A stretch of 64,000 nucleotides of DNA from Isochrysis galbana. Lineage: Eukaryota > Haptophyta > Isochrysidales > Isochrysidaceae. The notes beneath the pieces were generated by a model. It had not been told where the DNA came from. It saw only the letters and a program-made list of their open reading frames with translations, and ran no database searches. Positions 1-11,558 of this stretch are shown here, piece by piece. A program made the position numbers and the translations under genes. The DNA lies in assembly GCA_018136815.1 (NCBI GenBank), contig CM030939.1, positions 4,643,419-4,707,418 on the forward strand. The letters are read 5' to 3'. The number at the start of each line of letters is the position of its first letter. Position 1 is the first letter of the stretch.

Positions 1-47
1 GCGAGAAGACCCTCTCGGAAAACCACCTCCCGCTGCGGTAGTCAGAT

Positions 48-431
48 GTGCATCAGAGGCGGGTGATGTCTGAGCAAGTTGGCGACACGCGTGCTGTGTT
101 TTGCAATGCAGAAAAACTCATACTGCCTCATCACATGCAGACGCTGCGCGACGCTGTCGACCGGGTTCATCGTGCCACCATCCTCTCTCTCCTGCTGCTC
201 AACTTACACCTTCGCAGTCGACTGGAGTCTGCAGACACAGAGGTAACTGCTCAATCTCAGTGGGCCGATCTTCATCTCAAGGACTTCTTCGATCGAAACT
301 GGATTATCAAGGCCTTCCAGGAAGTGACGATTGGTGGAAACGCTACCGTCGACGAGGAGCTCCACGTGACAAGGTTGCAACATTTGCAGCTCGATGGTGT
401 CGACCTCCCTTCCAGAAAGGGGCCGCATTAG
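48..431 (+). CDS. possible 3' exon of an unrecognised gene (partial)
   Basis: An open frame ends at a stop at 429-431 and reads like real protein: amphipathic, with a Leu-rich stretch (ILSLLLLNLHLRSRL) and a varied, non-repetitive composition, unlike the Arg/Ser/Pro-rich shadow frames over the same DNA. The initial ATG at 48 may not be the true start. A CAG at 53-55 could be a splice acceptor, and an open stretch at about 1-36 is followed by a GT, so earlier exons probably lie left of the window. I recognise no domain. The overlapping minus-strand frames look like GC-driven shadows. Confidence is low because only one piece is visible. Confidence 0.35.
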   Translation: MHQRRVMSEQVGDTRAVFCNAEKLILPHHMQTLRDAVDRVHRATILSLLLLNLHLRSRLESADTEVTAQSQWADLHLKDFFDRNWIIKAFQEVTIGGNATVDEELHVTRLQHLQLDGVDLPSRKGPH

Positions 432-2136
432 TGAACTCTCCTGTGCGACCCTGTGCCTTGGCCTCTGCTGCGCTGGACTTGGCGTACGCATGAAGCGCGT
501 ATGCATGAGTCCAGCGCAGGCCACCATCGGGCCGAGCTTGCACATGAGCCGTGGGCTCAATGCGCTCGCCTCGGCGAACGGCCTCCATGAGGGCCTGAAC
601 TTCTGGCAGCGCTCGCCAGCGCTCGCCAGCGTCCCAGGGGCCGGCCTCATGGAGGTGGGGCCGTGTCGAATTATCGTATGCCTGCGGCGCGATGGGCGGG
701 GATATGTCACTACCGGACTGTGCGACCCTCGAGATCGAGCGTGCGACGTGCGACCCACCAGGGACCTCCCACATCCCTCGCGAGGCGCTTGAGCTTGGGC
801 TCCTCACCAGCTGGCAGCCATTGCGAGGCCGACAGCCGGCGATCGGCCGACGCGGAACCTCCGCGTTTCTTATGGGGATTCGCCCGACATTCACTGCTTT
901 GATTCCCTCACGCGCGCAATCCTCCCATTCTCCCAAAATAGACCTCCATGGGCCGGACAAGGCGGGGGAGTCACTCACCGACACCATGGATTTTCGTGGG
1001 GTAGAGGGGGTTCGCGGGGGGGGGGGGGGGGGGTCTGGGGGGGGCAGGTAAGGGGGGTCCCTGGGGAATCCTTGGACACCCAGGAGGGATGGGAAATAGT
1101 GGTTAAAAAGCGTGAGTGACCGGCCTAGTGAAATCGGCTCGTTGGCCACCTTCCCTTTTTCACTTTTCCACGTTGAATTCGCAATAAAGCATAAAGCGAA
1201 GCACCGAAACAGGAAACAGGTGACAGGTGCTTCCGATTTTCACCTATTTTCGTGAAGAACCCTGCCTAGATGACCCTCTCTGTGGGTGGTTGGTGGTTGG
1301 GCCATCGCATTGTGTCTCGGCATGCCCCCTGCGCCCCTGCGGCGGCCCCCCGGCGGCATAGTTGTTGTATCAGTACTAATATCAGCTTTCTGATATCAGT
1401 AAGAGCTCAATTGAGGCAGATCACTGATATCACCTCTCAGCTAATAGATAGAATTAAAACGACTTCGTAGCGACATTTTTACTTTTATTTTTAGTTGTAG
1501 TAGTACTAGTACCAGTACTTACGGCCGCAGGCCGCAGGCCGCAGAGCTCTGCATACCCCTGCGAGCGAGGCCGCTGCGCTCCGCTCTGCTCGGCTACCCT
1601 CCAGAAACTGGGAGACAGAACTCATGACAGAATAATGCAGGAGGGCGGGGCCGCCTGCCGCCTAGAAGACTAAAGTACTTGATTTTGATAATTTGCTTGA
1701 TGTAAACTTTTGCCGTGATGGCTCAATGGACATGTTTTATGACCGCATCGCGAAACATCTGCGGTTCGATGCCGCGTTGGAATTTATGGTGTGACATGAG
1801 GGTCTTGTCTGGACGAGCGTCTTTTTTTGCATCTGTAGCAGGGAGTGGGCTAGGCTCTGTCAGATTACCAGCAACACCCCATTTTCGAGGATTCTTGCCC
1901 CAGTGGATTACTGTGCAGATCCTCCCACTTCTGGAGAGTGAGAGTGAGAGGTGGAGGTTCAATTGCACTCGCATACTCCCATCGCGCATCGCTCGCACTC
2001 TGTGGCTGTAGTCCCCTCGCGAGCGTGGCAAGGCATTAGCGGCTATTAGCGGCGGCGCGGCGCCGGCAGTTTTGTTTTTAGGACGTCAGTTTTGTTATTG
2101 CCGCTTGCAAGCTGATACAAGTTACTGATATCAGTG
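432..2136. other. non-coding stretch with homopolymer and short palindromes
   Basis: No convincing gene is seen. The stretch holds a G-run near 1016-1031, a short tandem GGCCGCA repeat near 1522-1545, and several copies of the palindrome CTGATATCAG or close variants (near 1390, 1423 and 2124). It is AT-richer from about 1340 to 1500. ORFs here are short and biased in composition. Confidence 0.5.
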
Positions 2137-2451
2137 TAAGCTCTAAAACCCTGCGGCTTCTGGGCCCCTATCTCACGAGTGCCCCCCCCCCCCTGCGTTG
2201 CTTTTACCCGAAAGGGGTTTTCCCCCAGCGTGGACTCGAGGAGAGGACGCGCTGGGGTGCGCGGGGTCGGTGCGTGCACTGGGGGGAGGACAAATACCGA
2301 GGGGAGGGGGCGGTGCCCCCTCCCCCCGGTAGCACCCGGACACCTGGCTCGTCAGGCATGGCGGGATTCCGGGACGGAAAAGTTGTGTCCAATTAGCTAG
2401 TGGGGTTGGCTAGGATATAACATTAATTATTTTAAGCTCTAAAACCCTGCG
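2137..2451 (+). mobile_element. short inserted element bounded by 19-bp direct repeats
   Basis: The sequence TAAGCTCTAAAACCCTGCG occurs exactly at 2137-2155 and again at 2433-2451, as a target-site duplication would. The roughly 277 bp between them end in an AT-rich tail (TAACATTAATTATT). The right-hand 190 bp (about 2250-2432) recur near the right end of the window at about 63462-63655 with few differences. The layout suggests a retroposed SINE-like element, but I see no tRNA-type promoter boxes, so the class is uncertain. Confidence 0.6.
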
Positions 2452-2964
2452 AGCTCGCGAGCTGACGCAACAACTATGCCCGGCGGCGCATCGCCTGCGG
2501 CGGGTGAAGCTGTGAGAAGAAAGACTGAAGAAACCGAGCCGAAGCACCTGTTCCGGTGCTCCGGCAGTATTCCAGTCATCTACGAAACGAGAAACGACAC
2601 TTTTTCGATAGCGACAGCGACGCCAAGTATTCATTCAGTCATAATGCCGATCTCCGATATGTCCGCCGGTACAGATCGTCCGACGGCAACTAAGTTTATA
2701 CTTGGTTCGCCGCGGGGTGGGGGGGTCACGCGCCCCCCCCCCGCCGCCGGCGGCCTCCCCCTTCCCCCGCGAGCCCCTCGAGAGGGGGGGAAGAGACGCC
2801 GTCGTTCGGAGGATCGAAGCTTCCGCTCTCCGCCGACGCTCGCCCCGCCTTTGCGGACGTTACAAGAGAGAGCGACTCGCCGCCTCCTCTCCCTCGATCT
2901 CTCCCTTCTCCCTCCCTTCCCTCTCTCCTCCTTCTCTCTCTCTCTCTCTCTCTCCCTCTCCCTC

Positions 2965-3012
<48 letters not shown>

Positions 3013-4011
3013 TCGCTCGCTCGCTCGCTCGCTCTCGCCGTCCGTGTGCCCTCTCTGCCGAGAGCACGGGAGGAAGGCGGGGGTCGAATCTCATGCAACC
3101 CCCCGTCGGTGAGATGGGAACACCCCCTCCCCCCCACCTCCCCTTGGAATCCATCCTCCTCCTCCGTCCTATCTCCCGAGGATGGTGGGACCCCCGCGAA
3201 ACGAACTTTTCTCGAGTGCCGCCGCACTTCACTGAAAAAGAGATCGGCTCGGCCTCTCTCCGCCCCCCCCCCCCTCCCAAGAAGAGAGGGAGAGAGAGGA
3301 AGAAGGCCCCCCCACGCAAGAAGAGGGGGTGGGGAAGGCCCCTCCCCCCCATTTACCAAGAAGAGGAAGAGAGGAGAAAAGAACCCCCCCCCCTCCCCAA
3401 GAAGAGGGAAAAGGGAAGGAGTCGGTGGGGCTGCGGAAACACGGATCGCGCTCATTTAACGTAAGACTCCGCCAGAACCTCCACCGAGTGGCTCTCATCT
3501 CTCCCTCCCTCTCTCTCTCTCCGCCTATCTCCCTCCTCTCCCCTCTCCCTCTCTCTCTATCTCCCTTCTCTCTCTCTCATCCGTCTGTTCCAATCTTTCT
3601 GGTTTTCTCCCCAAATACACTGTGCTTTTCTCTCCCTCGACAGCGGCCTCTCTCCCGCACCTCTCTCCCACTCTTCCACTCTCACTCCCTCTCTCCATGC
3701 CGTCTGTCTCCCCTCTGATGCCCCCCATCCCCGCGAGCCACCCCAACCCCTCTCTCTCTCTCTCCGCCTTCCCTCTCTCCACCTCCGCCTCCACACAAAT
3801 CTTACCAATACTCGCCAACTTCTTTATCTCTCTCCACACGGCGGGGCGTGCTCCTCTCTCCCCTCCCCGCGAGCGGTTGCCGTCGCTCTCGTGACTGGCG
3901 CCCTCCTCGCGCCTGCCCCCCCCCCCCCTTCCACCTTTCAACCTGCCACCCTGAGGAGCGAGGCGACCCGGTCCCTCCCCACTCCTCCACCCTCCCATCC
4001 TTCCCTCCCCG
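2452..4011. other. low-complexity upstream region of the SAP/PDZ gene
   Basis: The stretch contains one copy of a 22-bp dispersed repeat (2690-2711), C- and G-runs, and long pyrimidine-rich tracts up to the start of the next gene. Long ORFs on both strands are products of CT repeats (Ser/Leu/Pro or Arg/Glu strings) and are not counted as genes. It may include the promoter and 5' UTR of the gene beginning at 4012. Confidence 0.5.
2931..3032. repeat. CT-rich microsatellite
   Basis: An imperfect (CT)n tract with CCCT interruptions passes into a short (GCTC)n run. It lies about 1 kb upstream of the gene at 4012. Confidence 0.9.
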
Positions 4012-6117
4012 ATGCGCGGATCCGACCAGGACAGCAGCGAGGGAGAGTCTCCCCCTCCCAGCAGGCCACGCCCACCTCGCCCACCGCTCCATGGGCTTCT
4101 CGACGAGGCGGAGAGAGGGGGCCGGGCGCGCGATTGCTCGCCGTCTTCGCGCAGGATGCCACGCTCCACATCCTTCTCCGAGCAACTCGTCGACGACGCT
4201 CCGGGCCACTTCAACCCCTCGCCGATCTCTAGCTGCCCGAGCAACAACGCGAGCCCGAGCTGGATGAGAACCGCCGGCACACACGAGAATGTGCTGCTCG
4301 ACTCGGACCAGTTCCAGTCGCCGCTCGACGTGCCCGCCAAGTCGGACCTCGCCCCTCGCCGCCGTGCTTCCGCACCCGCTAACGTCAATGCCGTCGAGGA
4401 GATGATGAGGGAGCGCAACATCACCCTCAAAATGGCGGACGATGGGAGGCTCGAGCTGCGCCAAGCTGATGTCGACAAGCTCGTCTCCGAGGGGGTGCTG
4501 CCCGCTTTCAAGGCTTCCGCGGCGATCTACTGTCCTGTAGATGTGGCCGCCATGTCGTGCAGCATCTCTTTCACGCGCGACGGCCACTCCTACACCCTCT
4601 CCGGCCGAAAGCTCGAGACATTGCGCAAGGCTGCGGTGGCGATGCAAGATCCCAACGGGCTAGTCGCCTTTGAGCTCGCCGACCGCCCTCTGGTGAAGCT
4701 CAACCGGCGCGACTTGACGAGCCTCTGCCAAGCTCTCTCCGCCAACGCCAAGTCCGTCGCTGGCTCGAAATCAATGCCGCCGCCATCCGCGCCCGTCCCT
4801 CCGCCACAGTTGATATCATCCGCTTCCTTCTCACCACCACCCAAGATGCTCTACAAGCCGGGCCGTAAGGCCCACGTTGGCGAGTCACTGGTCCCCTTGG
4901 CAGGGGCTTCACCGCCGCCCATTCGTACAGACGACCCCTTCGTGTCCGCCCCAATCTCACCGCCGCCGCTTCCCGGGGTCATTGCGCGCAGAGCCAGTGC
5001 GGAGCTGCAAACTGTAGATCCGACTGCAGTGATCCCTAGCCGGGACCTGACAGCCATCTCCGCGGTGCGCAAGCTGAAGATCAAAGACGTGAAGAAGCAG
5101 CTGGCGGAGCGGGGGATTGAACTCAGCGCTAAGGCGAGCAAGGAGGAGTGCTATTCCGCGCTGGAGGCAGCTGTCGCCATGGACTTGGAACCGCCACGAC
5201 AGAATCGCTTGGTTTCCGAGCGGCATGAAGATTCCACCAACGATGGCCCTCCTGCGCGTTGGCAGATGGCGCCTCCGCCAGTTCCGATGGCGCCTTCTAA
5301 ACCCATGCCTGAGCCTGCGGCAAAGCCGAGTCAAAGGTACGGCAGCGAACGGATGGGGAGCGAGCGGTGCGAGAGCGACAGCGGAGCGGACCGCTTCCAG
5401 TCAGAGCGCGGCGCACGAAGTATCTTGGGCGCGCGATTTGGACGGCGCAGGAGCGAACGCTTCGAGGAGGAGGACGAGGTGCGGATCGACCCGACAACTG
5501 GCCTTCCAGAGGAGCCTGAGGTGGCCGAACACCGCAAAGCTCGCCAGGCAGTCATCTCAGAGGTATGGGCTCTCAACTTCTCCGATGTGAAGGCGAAACT
5601 GTACGCCCGTGGCATCTCCGCCATAGGGAAGAGGGAAGTGCTCTACGGCCGGCTTGAGGAGGATGAGCTCAAAAAGTTTGATGCGGAAAACCCGAGGCCG
5701 ATCCCCAAGGTCAAGGGGCCGGCAAAGCCGCTGAAGGGCCGCATCTTCAAGGTTGTGCTCCAGAAGCCCGATGAACAAGCCAAGCTGGGAATGGTGCTAG
5801 AGGGAGTAGGTGAGGTGAGGATCGAGTCTCTCAAGCCAGGGGGCATAGCTGCACTTTCTGGTGACCTTCATGTGGGGCTCATTGTGATGGCGATCGATGG
5901 CGTGCCCGTGAAGAACCACACTCACGCGGCAAGTATGCTCAAGGGGCTGCACATGGAACTCACCATACGAGATGAGGACGACCCGGGCTCGAGGTCCTCG
6001 AGCAAATCTCCATCGCCCTCCGTGGCCCGGCGGCTCGTGAACGGAGTCCAAAACACCATGTCACGATTCACTGAGCAGAGCCCCCTCGCCTCTCGGAGAG
6101 CAATTAGCCAACGTTGA
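4012..6117 (+). CDS. SAP-like and PDZ-like domain protein (701 aa)
   Basis: One uninterrupted frame of 701 codons. The first 130 residues are Ser/Pro-rich and disordered. Residues about 345-390 (AISAVRKLKIKDVKKQLAER) and 511-555 (SDVKAKLYARGISAIGKREV) look like two SAP-type helix pairs, usually used for nucleic-acid or chromatin contacts. Residues about 577-655 resemble a PDZ fold, with a GGIAALSGDLHVGLIVMAID strand-loop core that fits its carboxylate-binding hairpin. The C-terminus is again Ser-rich. A second in-frame Met at 4156 could be the true start, since the first 48 residues are low complexity. The function is unknown; a scaffold linking peptide binding to nucleic acid is an inference from the domains alone. 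Confidence 0.75.
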   Translation: MRGSDQDSSEGESPPPSRPRPPRPPLHGLLDEAERGGRARDCSPSSRRMPRSTSFSEQLVDDAPGHFNPSPISSCPSNNASPSWMRTAGTHENVLLDSDQFQSPLDVPAKSDLAPRRRASAPANVNAVEEMMRERNITLKMADDGRLELRQADVDKLVSEGVLPAFKASAAIYCPVDVAAMSCSISFTRDGHSYTLSGRKLETLRKAAVAMQDPNGLVAFELADRPLVKLNRRDLTSLCQALSANAKSVAGSKSMPPPSAPVPPPQLISSASFSPPPKMLYKPGRKAHVGESLVPLAGASPPPIRTDDPFVSAPISPPPLPGVIARRASAELQTVDPTAVIPSRDLTAISAVRKLKIKDVKKQLAERGIELSAKASKEECYSALEAAVAMDLEPPRQNRLVSERHEDSTNDGPPARWQMAPPPVPMAPSKPMPEPAAKPSQRYGSERMGSERCESDSGADRFQSERGARSILGARFGRRRSERFEEEDEVRIDPTTGLPEEPEVAEHRKARQAVISEVWALNFSDVKAKLYARGISAIGKREVLYGRLEEDELKKFDAENPRPIPKVKGPAKPLKGRIFKVVLQKPDEQAKLGMVLEGVGEVRIESLKPGGIAALSGDLHVGLIVMAIDGVPVKNHTHAASMLKGLHMELTIRDEDDPGSRSSSKSPSPSVARRLVNGVQNTMSRFTEQSPLASRRAISQR

Positions 6118-8996
6118 TTCAGTGATTGATCCTTGTTGGCAACGGATCAGCTTGACGGATGCTCCAAGTCTGTCGAGATCAGCCGATTGTGGCGTCAAAT
6201 GTGGCCTCATAGCAAGTCACTCTTTCACCGATGTTCGCATTCACTTGTCCGCGCCCTCCACGCCTCGCCCGCCAATGTATCCAAGCATCCCTTCCTCTTT
6301 CGTCTGTACCATGATGAGATGTCCTTAAGGTCACAAACGAAAGCGTCGTGTCAATCATGACACGCCTTCCTGGCTGCAAGCCATTAGGAATCATGTCCGA
6401 GCAGTAGTGACCTACATAGCATGGCACATTGTGGCACATAAATAAATCATATAATGTTCTCGCCGCGCACGCGACTCTGGACCCGCTACTCTCACGCAAG
6501 CGTTCTACACCCCCACTCCCCCGCCCTAGCCCCTCGCCATCTCCTATCTGGCGACTCCAAACTAAGTTTATACTTGGTTCGCCCCACCCCCCCCCTCTCT
6601 CCACTCCTCCCCTGCCGTGGGGGATGAAAAAAAAACTTCTTAATAGTCTCGCCGCGCGCGCGACCTTGCACAGTATCTACGCAGCCTCGCCCGCTTCCCT
6701 TCCCCCCCTCCACCTGCCTTGCGGCTCGTCCCCTCGTGCTCTACCTAGGGGCTGGGTGTAGCGTGGGTTTCCATTGGCAGACGGCGTGTACCGGTTCTCG
6801 ATGGCCTGTTCCTCACCTTCCTCCTGTGTCATCGGGCTACCGGCTGTTGTGTGTTTGCTCCTTGTGTTAGGTGTCAGGCGGTTGTGGTTCTGTGCATCCG
6901 ATGTGGAAATCACAAAGCCGCAGCTTGGATTGTAATTGTAACGAGATGAACGAGAAGACCAAAAGCGTTCAATTATCCCCATCCCTGCTAACACCTTTCA
7001 TTGTCACCTGGAGGTTACTTGAGTCAACTTGACCCTTCACATGTTGAAACACACACGTGGTCTGACTCCATTCACTCGATTTGGGGCAGGGTGGATATAT
7101 CGTTGAAATCACGATATCTCATCCCATGTTCCATGTTGGTTTCCCTCCAAGGAAAATTGATCGACTTCCTTTGAAAGCGATCGTTTTGTTTTTGTCAAGA
7201 GCCTGGTGCGCGCTTTCAGAACTGCCCCTCTCCCTCCGCGCTCGCCACTTCTCCCGCGCATTCTGACACCCCGCGCATTTCGACACTGCCGCCCCACCCG
7301 CACGGCCCCCCTCCCCCCTCGCCCGCCGCTCATTGACGCCACTTCCTCTCCGCCTTCTTCTCCCTCCCTTCGGCCTCGTCGCGCCGCTTCCCCTCTCTCC
7401 ACTGTGCACTCTCCGCCCCTCTGCTCTTGCCACCCGCCTCCCTCGCCTCGCGTCGTTCTCTTCCAACAGCAGTGTCCGTCTTGGTCACCAGGGTGCAGGG
7501 GCGGGAGCGAGGGTGGTGGGTGAAGCGGGGGTGGGGTCGGGGGCGTCGGGCATTCGAAGCCTGAAGCACAACCGGTAGGGCCTCTCCGAGTCTCGTGACC
7601 TCTTGTTCGACACAGCGTCATTGGAATGGTCACCCAGGTGGTTCAATTTGTATGTACAGCCCAAAGTACCGCATTTCCTATGACCATAGCAGACGGGGTG
7701 TGAGTGTAGGGGCGTCTGCCCAAGCCGGCTCCCTGGGGCAGCCACATGGGGTGCCCAAACGCGGATCCCTGGGGCCAGCTGATCCCAGATGATCTCTGGT
7801 CCCCCTATTACCCCATTCCTAGCACCCGAGAACAAGACCAGCCCTCCATGCGTTCCTCCTGTCTACATCTTCTTCCCCAAGGAGGAACCTGGTAGGTCAG
7901 TACCGTCTGCTGCTACCCACCCCTTCTCCCTCCGCCTGCTCTCGCCCGCCTCGTCGCGCCTCTTTCTGCCCCCCCCCCCCTTCCCTTCCCCTCTGGTGGG
8001 AGGGCTCGAGAAGTCGGCGCCATCCTCTCCGCAGAGCACCCCTCCCCCTCCCTCCCCAGACTCAGGACGGGGCAATGCAGTGGGCATCAGACGGAAGCAG
8101 ATCTGCTCGGGCGGGGCTTTCAGTCGGTGCGCGCCGTACCGAGGTGCCATCGCGGGGATCAGATAAGCCCCCAGGCGAAATGCTCTCCAGGTTTGCCCTC
8201 GGTGATGCTGATGGGGGGGGAAGGTCTGCCGCTGGCGCCGACAGGAGAGAGGGGTCGAGTGTGTCTCGCTTTGTCCAAGACCCTCCCGCCGCGTCCCCTC
8301 CTCCCGGGGCGGTCGGCGCGCGCTTTTGGTCCATTTGGGTGCGCGCTTTGAGATGTGCGCGTCTGTGGCGGTCACGATTGGGCGCGCGGTTACGAAACCT
8401 GTTGCTCCAGAGAAAGATTACTTTACTAACGTTATGTACGAAAACGCTATGCGGACACAAAACCATTTTACATAACTATGGACATTTGATCGCTCAATTC
8501 GACTGATGCCCCACAATTGACGGAACGACACCTCACGCCTCCCTGCCTCCCTAACAACGAAACATACATAAAAAAATGGAAGAAACAACGACACATACAT
8601 ACGCCACAAAAGAGAATGTATTCCTAAACCAAATTTATAGACTCTTGGCAAGTAATAGTCGCACGCACCAAAGACACCACCAGCGCGATCGACGACACCA
8701 TGACCACAACCCTTCTAAGCGCATATCGCATATCGCCGCGAGAAGTATTAACCCTTCATGCGGTATAATATTGCGTACACGATTGCGTCGATCTCATGTG
8801 CTCCTAAATCGTAGCGCCTAGCAACGACAACAGCGAATTGTCGTTAGCACACAGGCGATGCGCACAGGCGTTGCTATAGCTAGCATATTCCTCTGATCCA
8901 CGGCTTGCTCGACGTTTGATGAGGAAATTGCTCTTAATCGAGGTATTCATACCGGCTATTGCGGCCAAGGAAGCGACTCGACGTGTGCCCGCTTGC
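6118..8996. other. intergenic region with dispersed repeats, no supported gene
   Basis: The stretch holds one copy of the AAGTTTATACTTGG repeat (6562-6583), followed by sequence shared with about 63176-63252, and two copies of a TTAATxTTCTCGCC repeat (near 6447 and 6627-6660). From 7200 to 8100 it is pyrimidine-rich. ORFs on both strands are short, Arg/Pro/Ser-biased, and give no recognisable motif. Confidence 0.5.
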
Positions 8997-10091
8997 TCAT
9001 TCAGCGAGGACACCAGTGAAATCGATGGCAGAGTCTGTTTCTGCGCCATTGGGCACCTCTAGCTCAGTGTCTATCAAATCAGTCATGAACATGTGGCCGG
9101 GTGCATGAGTAATGGCTAGCGGAAGCTTTGCGCTAAGGAGTGCGGAGTGTGGTGTCACTCCACAAGCCCAAAAGACTGGCACTTCTCCCTGCCGTATCTC
9201 GACAGCGTTGCCAAAATCGGGCGAGCTCAGCCGTGACTCTTCAATCCCAATCTCACTTGGGTCTCCCCAATGTATAGGTCCACCATGGGCGCCAGGATAC
9301 CGTGATGTGATAGCAGTGACCGTGTCAAGTACTTCAGGGCGATAAGGGCGCATGGACACCACCAATTCTCCTCCGAACGGCCCTGAAGGTGCATTCAAGA
9401 TGTTTGTTCTATACATGGGAACGTTGCATCCCATCTCGACATTACGCGGGGTCAGATTTGCCGCTGTCAGCTGAGCCTCCCACCTGTTGGGGCAAGGGCC
9501 TTAGCGATGAGCGCGTGCATGCAACCAGGAGGACCAAAGTGCAGCGACTAGGACGTTGGACACGCAGGCTCAGGGAGTCACTCACGAAAAGGAGCATCCG
9601 AGTAGAAAACCAACCATACGTCCACCCCAGAGGTCACGTATATCGGTGGGCTCTTTGAGCAGTTCGCCATGGCGCCATACTCGGTATTTGGGCACGTCTG
9701 TGCGCAAGTCAGCCGAAGGTGCAATTGCACGTGGGCACGGGTCTCCGGGCTCGGTGATCTCAAGCAAAGGACAGGCGCGCGAGTTGCGCAATGCAAATGC
9801 TAAGAAGGCGAACGCGTGCTCCTCAGGTAGACAGACCAGGTTTGCCTGCACGAACCCAGGCAGCAAGCCGGAGGTCTGGCCATCATATTCACCCGCGCGG
9901 CACGCGGCGCGGAACACCTGTGCAGCGGTGCGGTCGACGCCCTCGACGGGCGAGAAGAGATGGGTGTAGCCCGTCCGGATGGCAGCCTTGTCGCCAACCA
10001 GGCTCTCGAGCGGGCTGATTGGCAGCCGAGCTCCCGTCGGTGGGGCAGTAAAGTGGCGGACAGCACGCGCCGCCACCACGGCTCGCATCAT
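8997..10091 (-). CDS. DUF1445 / D-glutamate cyclase-like hydro-lyase (330 aa, 2 exons)
   Basis: Exons on the minus strand are 10091-9586 and 9483-8997; the intron is GTGAGT...CAG and restores the frame (phase 2). The protein matches the DUF1445 family (bacterial YcsI-type hydro-lyases and the catalytic part of animal DGLUCY, which turns D-glutamate into 5-oxo-D-proline). Family landmarks in order: LLPGFVQANLV, CPLLEITEPGDP, ADLRTDVPKYRV, FLLGCSFSWEAQL across the splice junction, VPMYRTNI, VVSMRP, VPVFWACGVTP and ITHAPGHMFMTDL. Two adjacent ATGs (10091, 10088) are possible starts. The N-terminal 30 residues are Arg/Ala-rich and could be a mitochondrial presequence, but this is inference. The substrate is not decided by sequence. 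Confidence 0.88.
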
Positions 10092-11558
10092 CTCCAACGG
10101 CCAAGCTGAGCGCCTGGTGAGCCAGCAGGGACGATGCGGCGAGAGGTGGGACTTGAAGCGTAGTAAGAAGCAAATAGGAGGAGAGAGCGAGAGCGAGAGC
10201 GAGAGCGAGTGAGCTCAGCGCGAGACGCACGTCCGTCCAACCAAACCACCCTCAGCAGACCACGCGGGGGGGGAGCTCTCGCTCCTCTTGTTTTTGAAGG
10301 GGTTAAAGTAGTTTGAGTAGAGCTCTGTTTAATCTTAAGTCGTGTTTTGTTGTAGATATCTCAGTGCTACTATGCGTGTGGCAACGTCGACCTTGTCTTG
10401 AGTCCTTGCGTCGCCGTCACGAGTGCTAGCCGCACGATGTTATCATTGGTCTACACAACACTACTATCTATTCACGGACCACCATATGCTGGGTGGATCA
10501 AACATGGTACCCCCGCCGAGAGACACTCACCTGTCTTGCGCGCGCGACTGAGCGCGCGTACCCCGGACCTTTTCATCCAATGCAACAAGCTTGGACAAAT
10601 TCCAGAAACCGAATACCTTTTTTCTCCAAAAGGTTCTTCCGACCCTCGGACCCCGCTCAAGGGCCACGCGGTGACCATGAGCGCATGGCCAAACAAGTGA
10701 TGACTCTCCCTCAGAGAGCACATCATATCAAATCAAAGGACTCGAAATCGAAATCGAAACGAAGCAACGGAAACGAAAGAAAGCAGAAGGGACGGGAGCG
10801 AGCAAATCGAGAGAAAGAATGAATGGAGACCGACAAACGCCGAACGAAGAACGATGGCTGCCTCGACATGCTCGCGGCGATCGAGACAAAGTCAAGCAAG
10901 GGGCAGATCAAGCGAGCGGGCCACTTACCCAAGTCAACCACCTAGACAAGCACTACTTCAAGCGATCAACGGACGCTCAAGTGCAACGGGCAGACACAAA
11001 ATGGGAGAATGGTGGAAAGACGGGTGGGAAGCGGAGACATGGCGAGGCGGAGGCGAGGCGAGAGGCGAGGGAATGGCGAGGAATGGTGAGGCAACCACAC
11101 TCAGCACCATGGGCGAGAGCACAGCTCACTCCCTTGAGCAAGCGGGCGTATGTGTCATGCGGGCAAACAAGCGGGCTGCAAGCAACCACATGAGGGATGG
11201 GTGGGCGTGGCGCGCGCGCGCGGAGTGCAAGCGAGGCCGTGCGATTGAGTGAGGGATGTCTTCAAACTATCGAATCAAGCCGAAGCTTGATCGTGTCAAG
11301 TCTCAATGGGGCATGCTAGGGGCACAGAGTGAAGAGAAGTCTTGAGAGAGGGGGAGGGAGCGCGCTACATTCCGACGACGGACACGTGACACCACCCCAC
11401 ATCACTCACTCACCAACAAGAAAACTCCGAAAACTAGCGCAACATCGTACAAACAAACCAATGTAATCAGTAAGGACAAACAACAAATTCGGTGTGCAAT
11501 GCGGCGGAGCTTCGAGACTTCGAGACAACTCATTGGTGAAAACAAAACTCACTCAATT
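10092..11558. other. intergenic region, no supported gene
   Basis: The stretch begins with a (GAGAGC)n-like purine tract at about 10180-10210 just upstream of the minus-strand gene. The rest is of mixed composition with short ORFs rich in Arg, Ala and Gly and no recognisable motif. Confidence 0.4.

Noticed and set aside
343-1149. 268-codon minus-strand ORF
   Set aside because: It is Pro/Arg-rich, includes a homopolymer, and overlaps the better-looking plus-strand fragment at 48-431.
2476-3459. Long ORFs on both strands at 2.5-3.5 kb
   Set aside because: They are produced by CT repeats and homopolymers and encode simple Ser/Leu or Arg/Glu strings.
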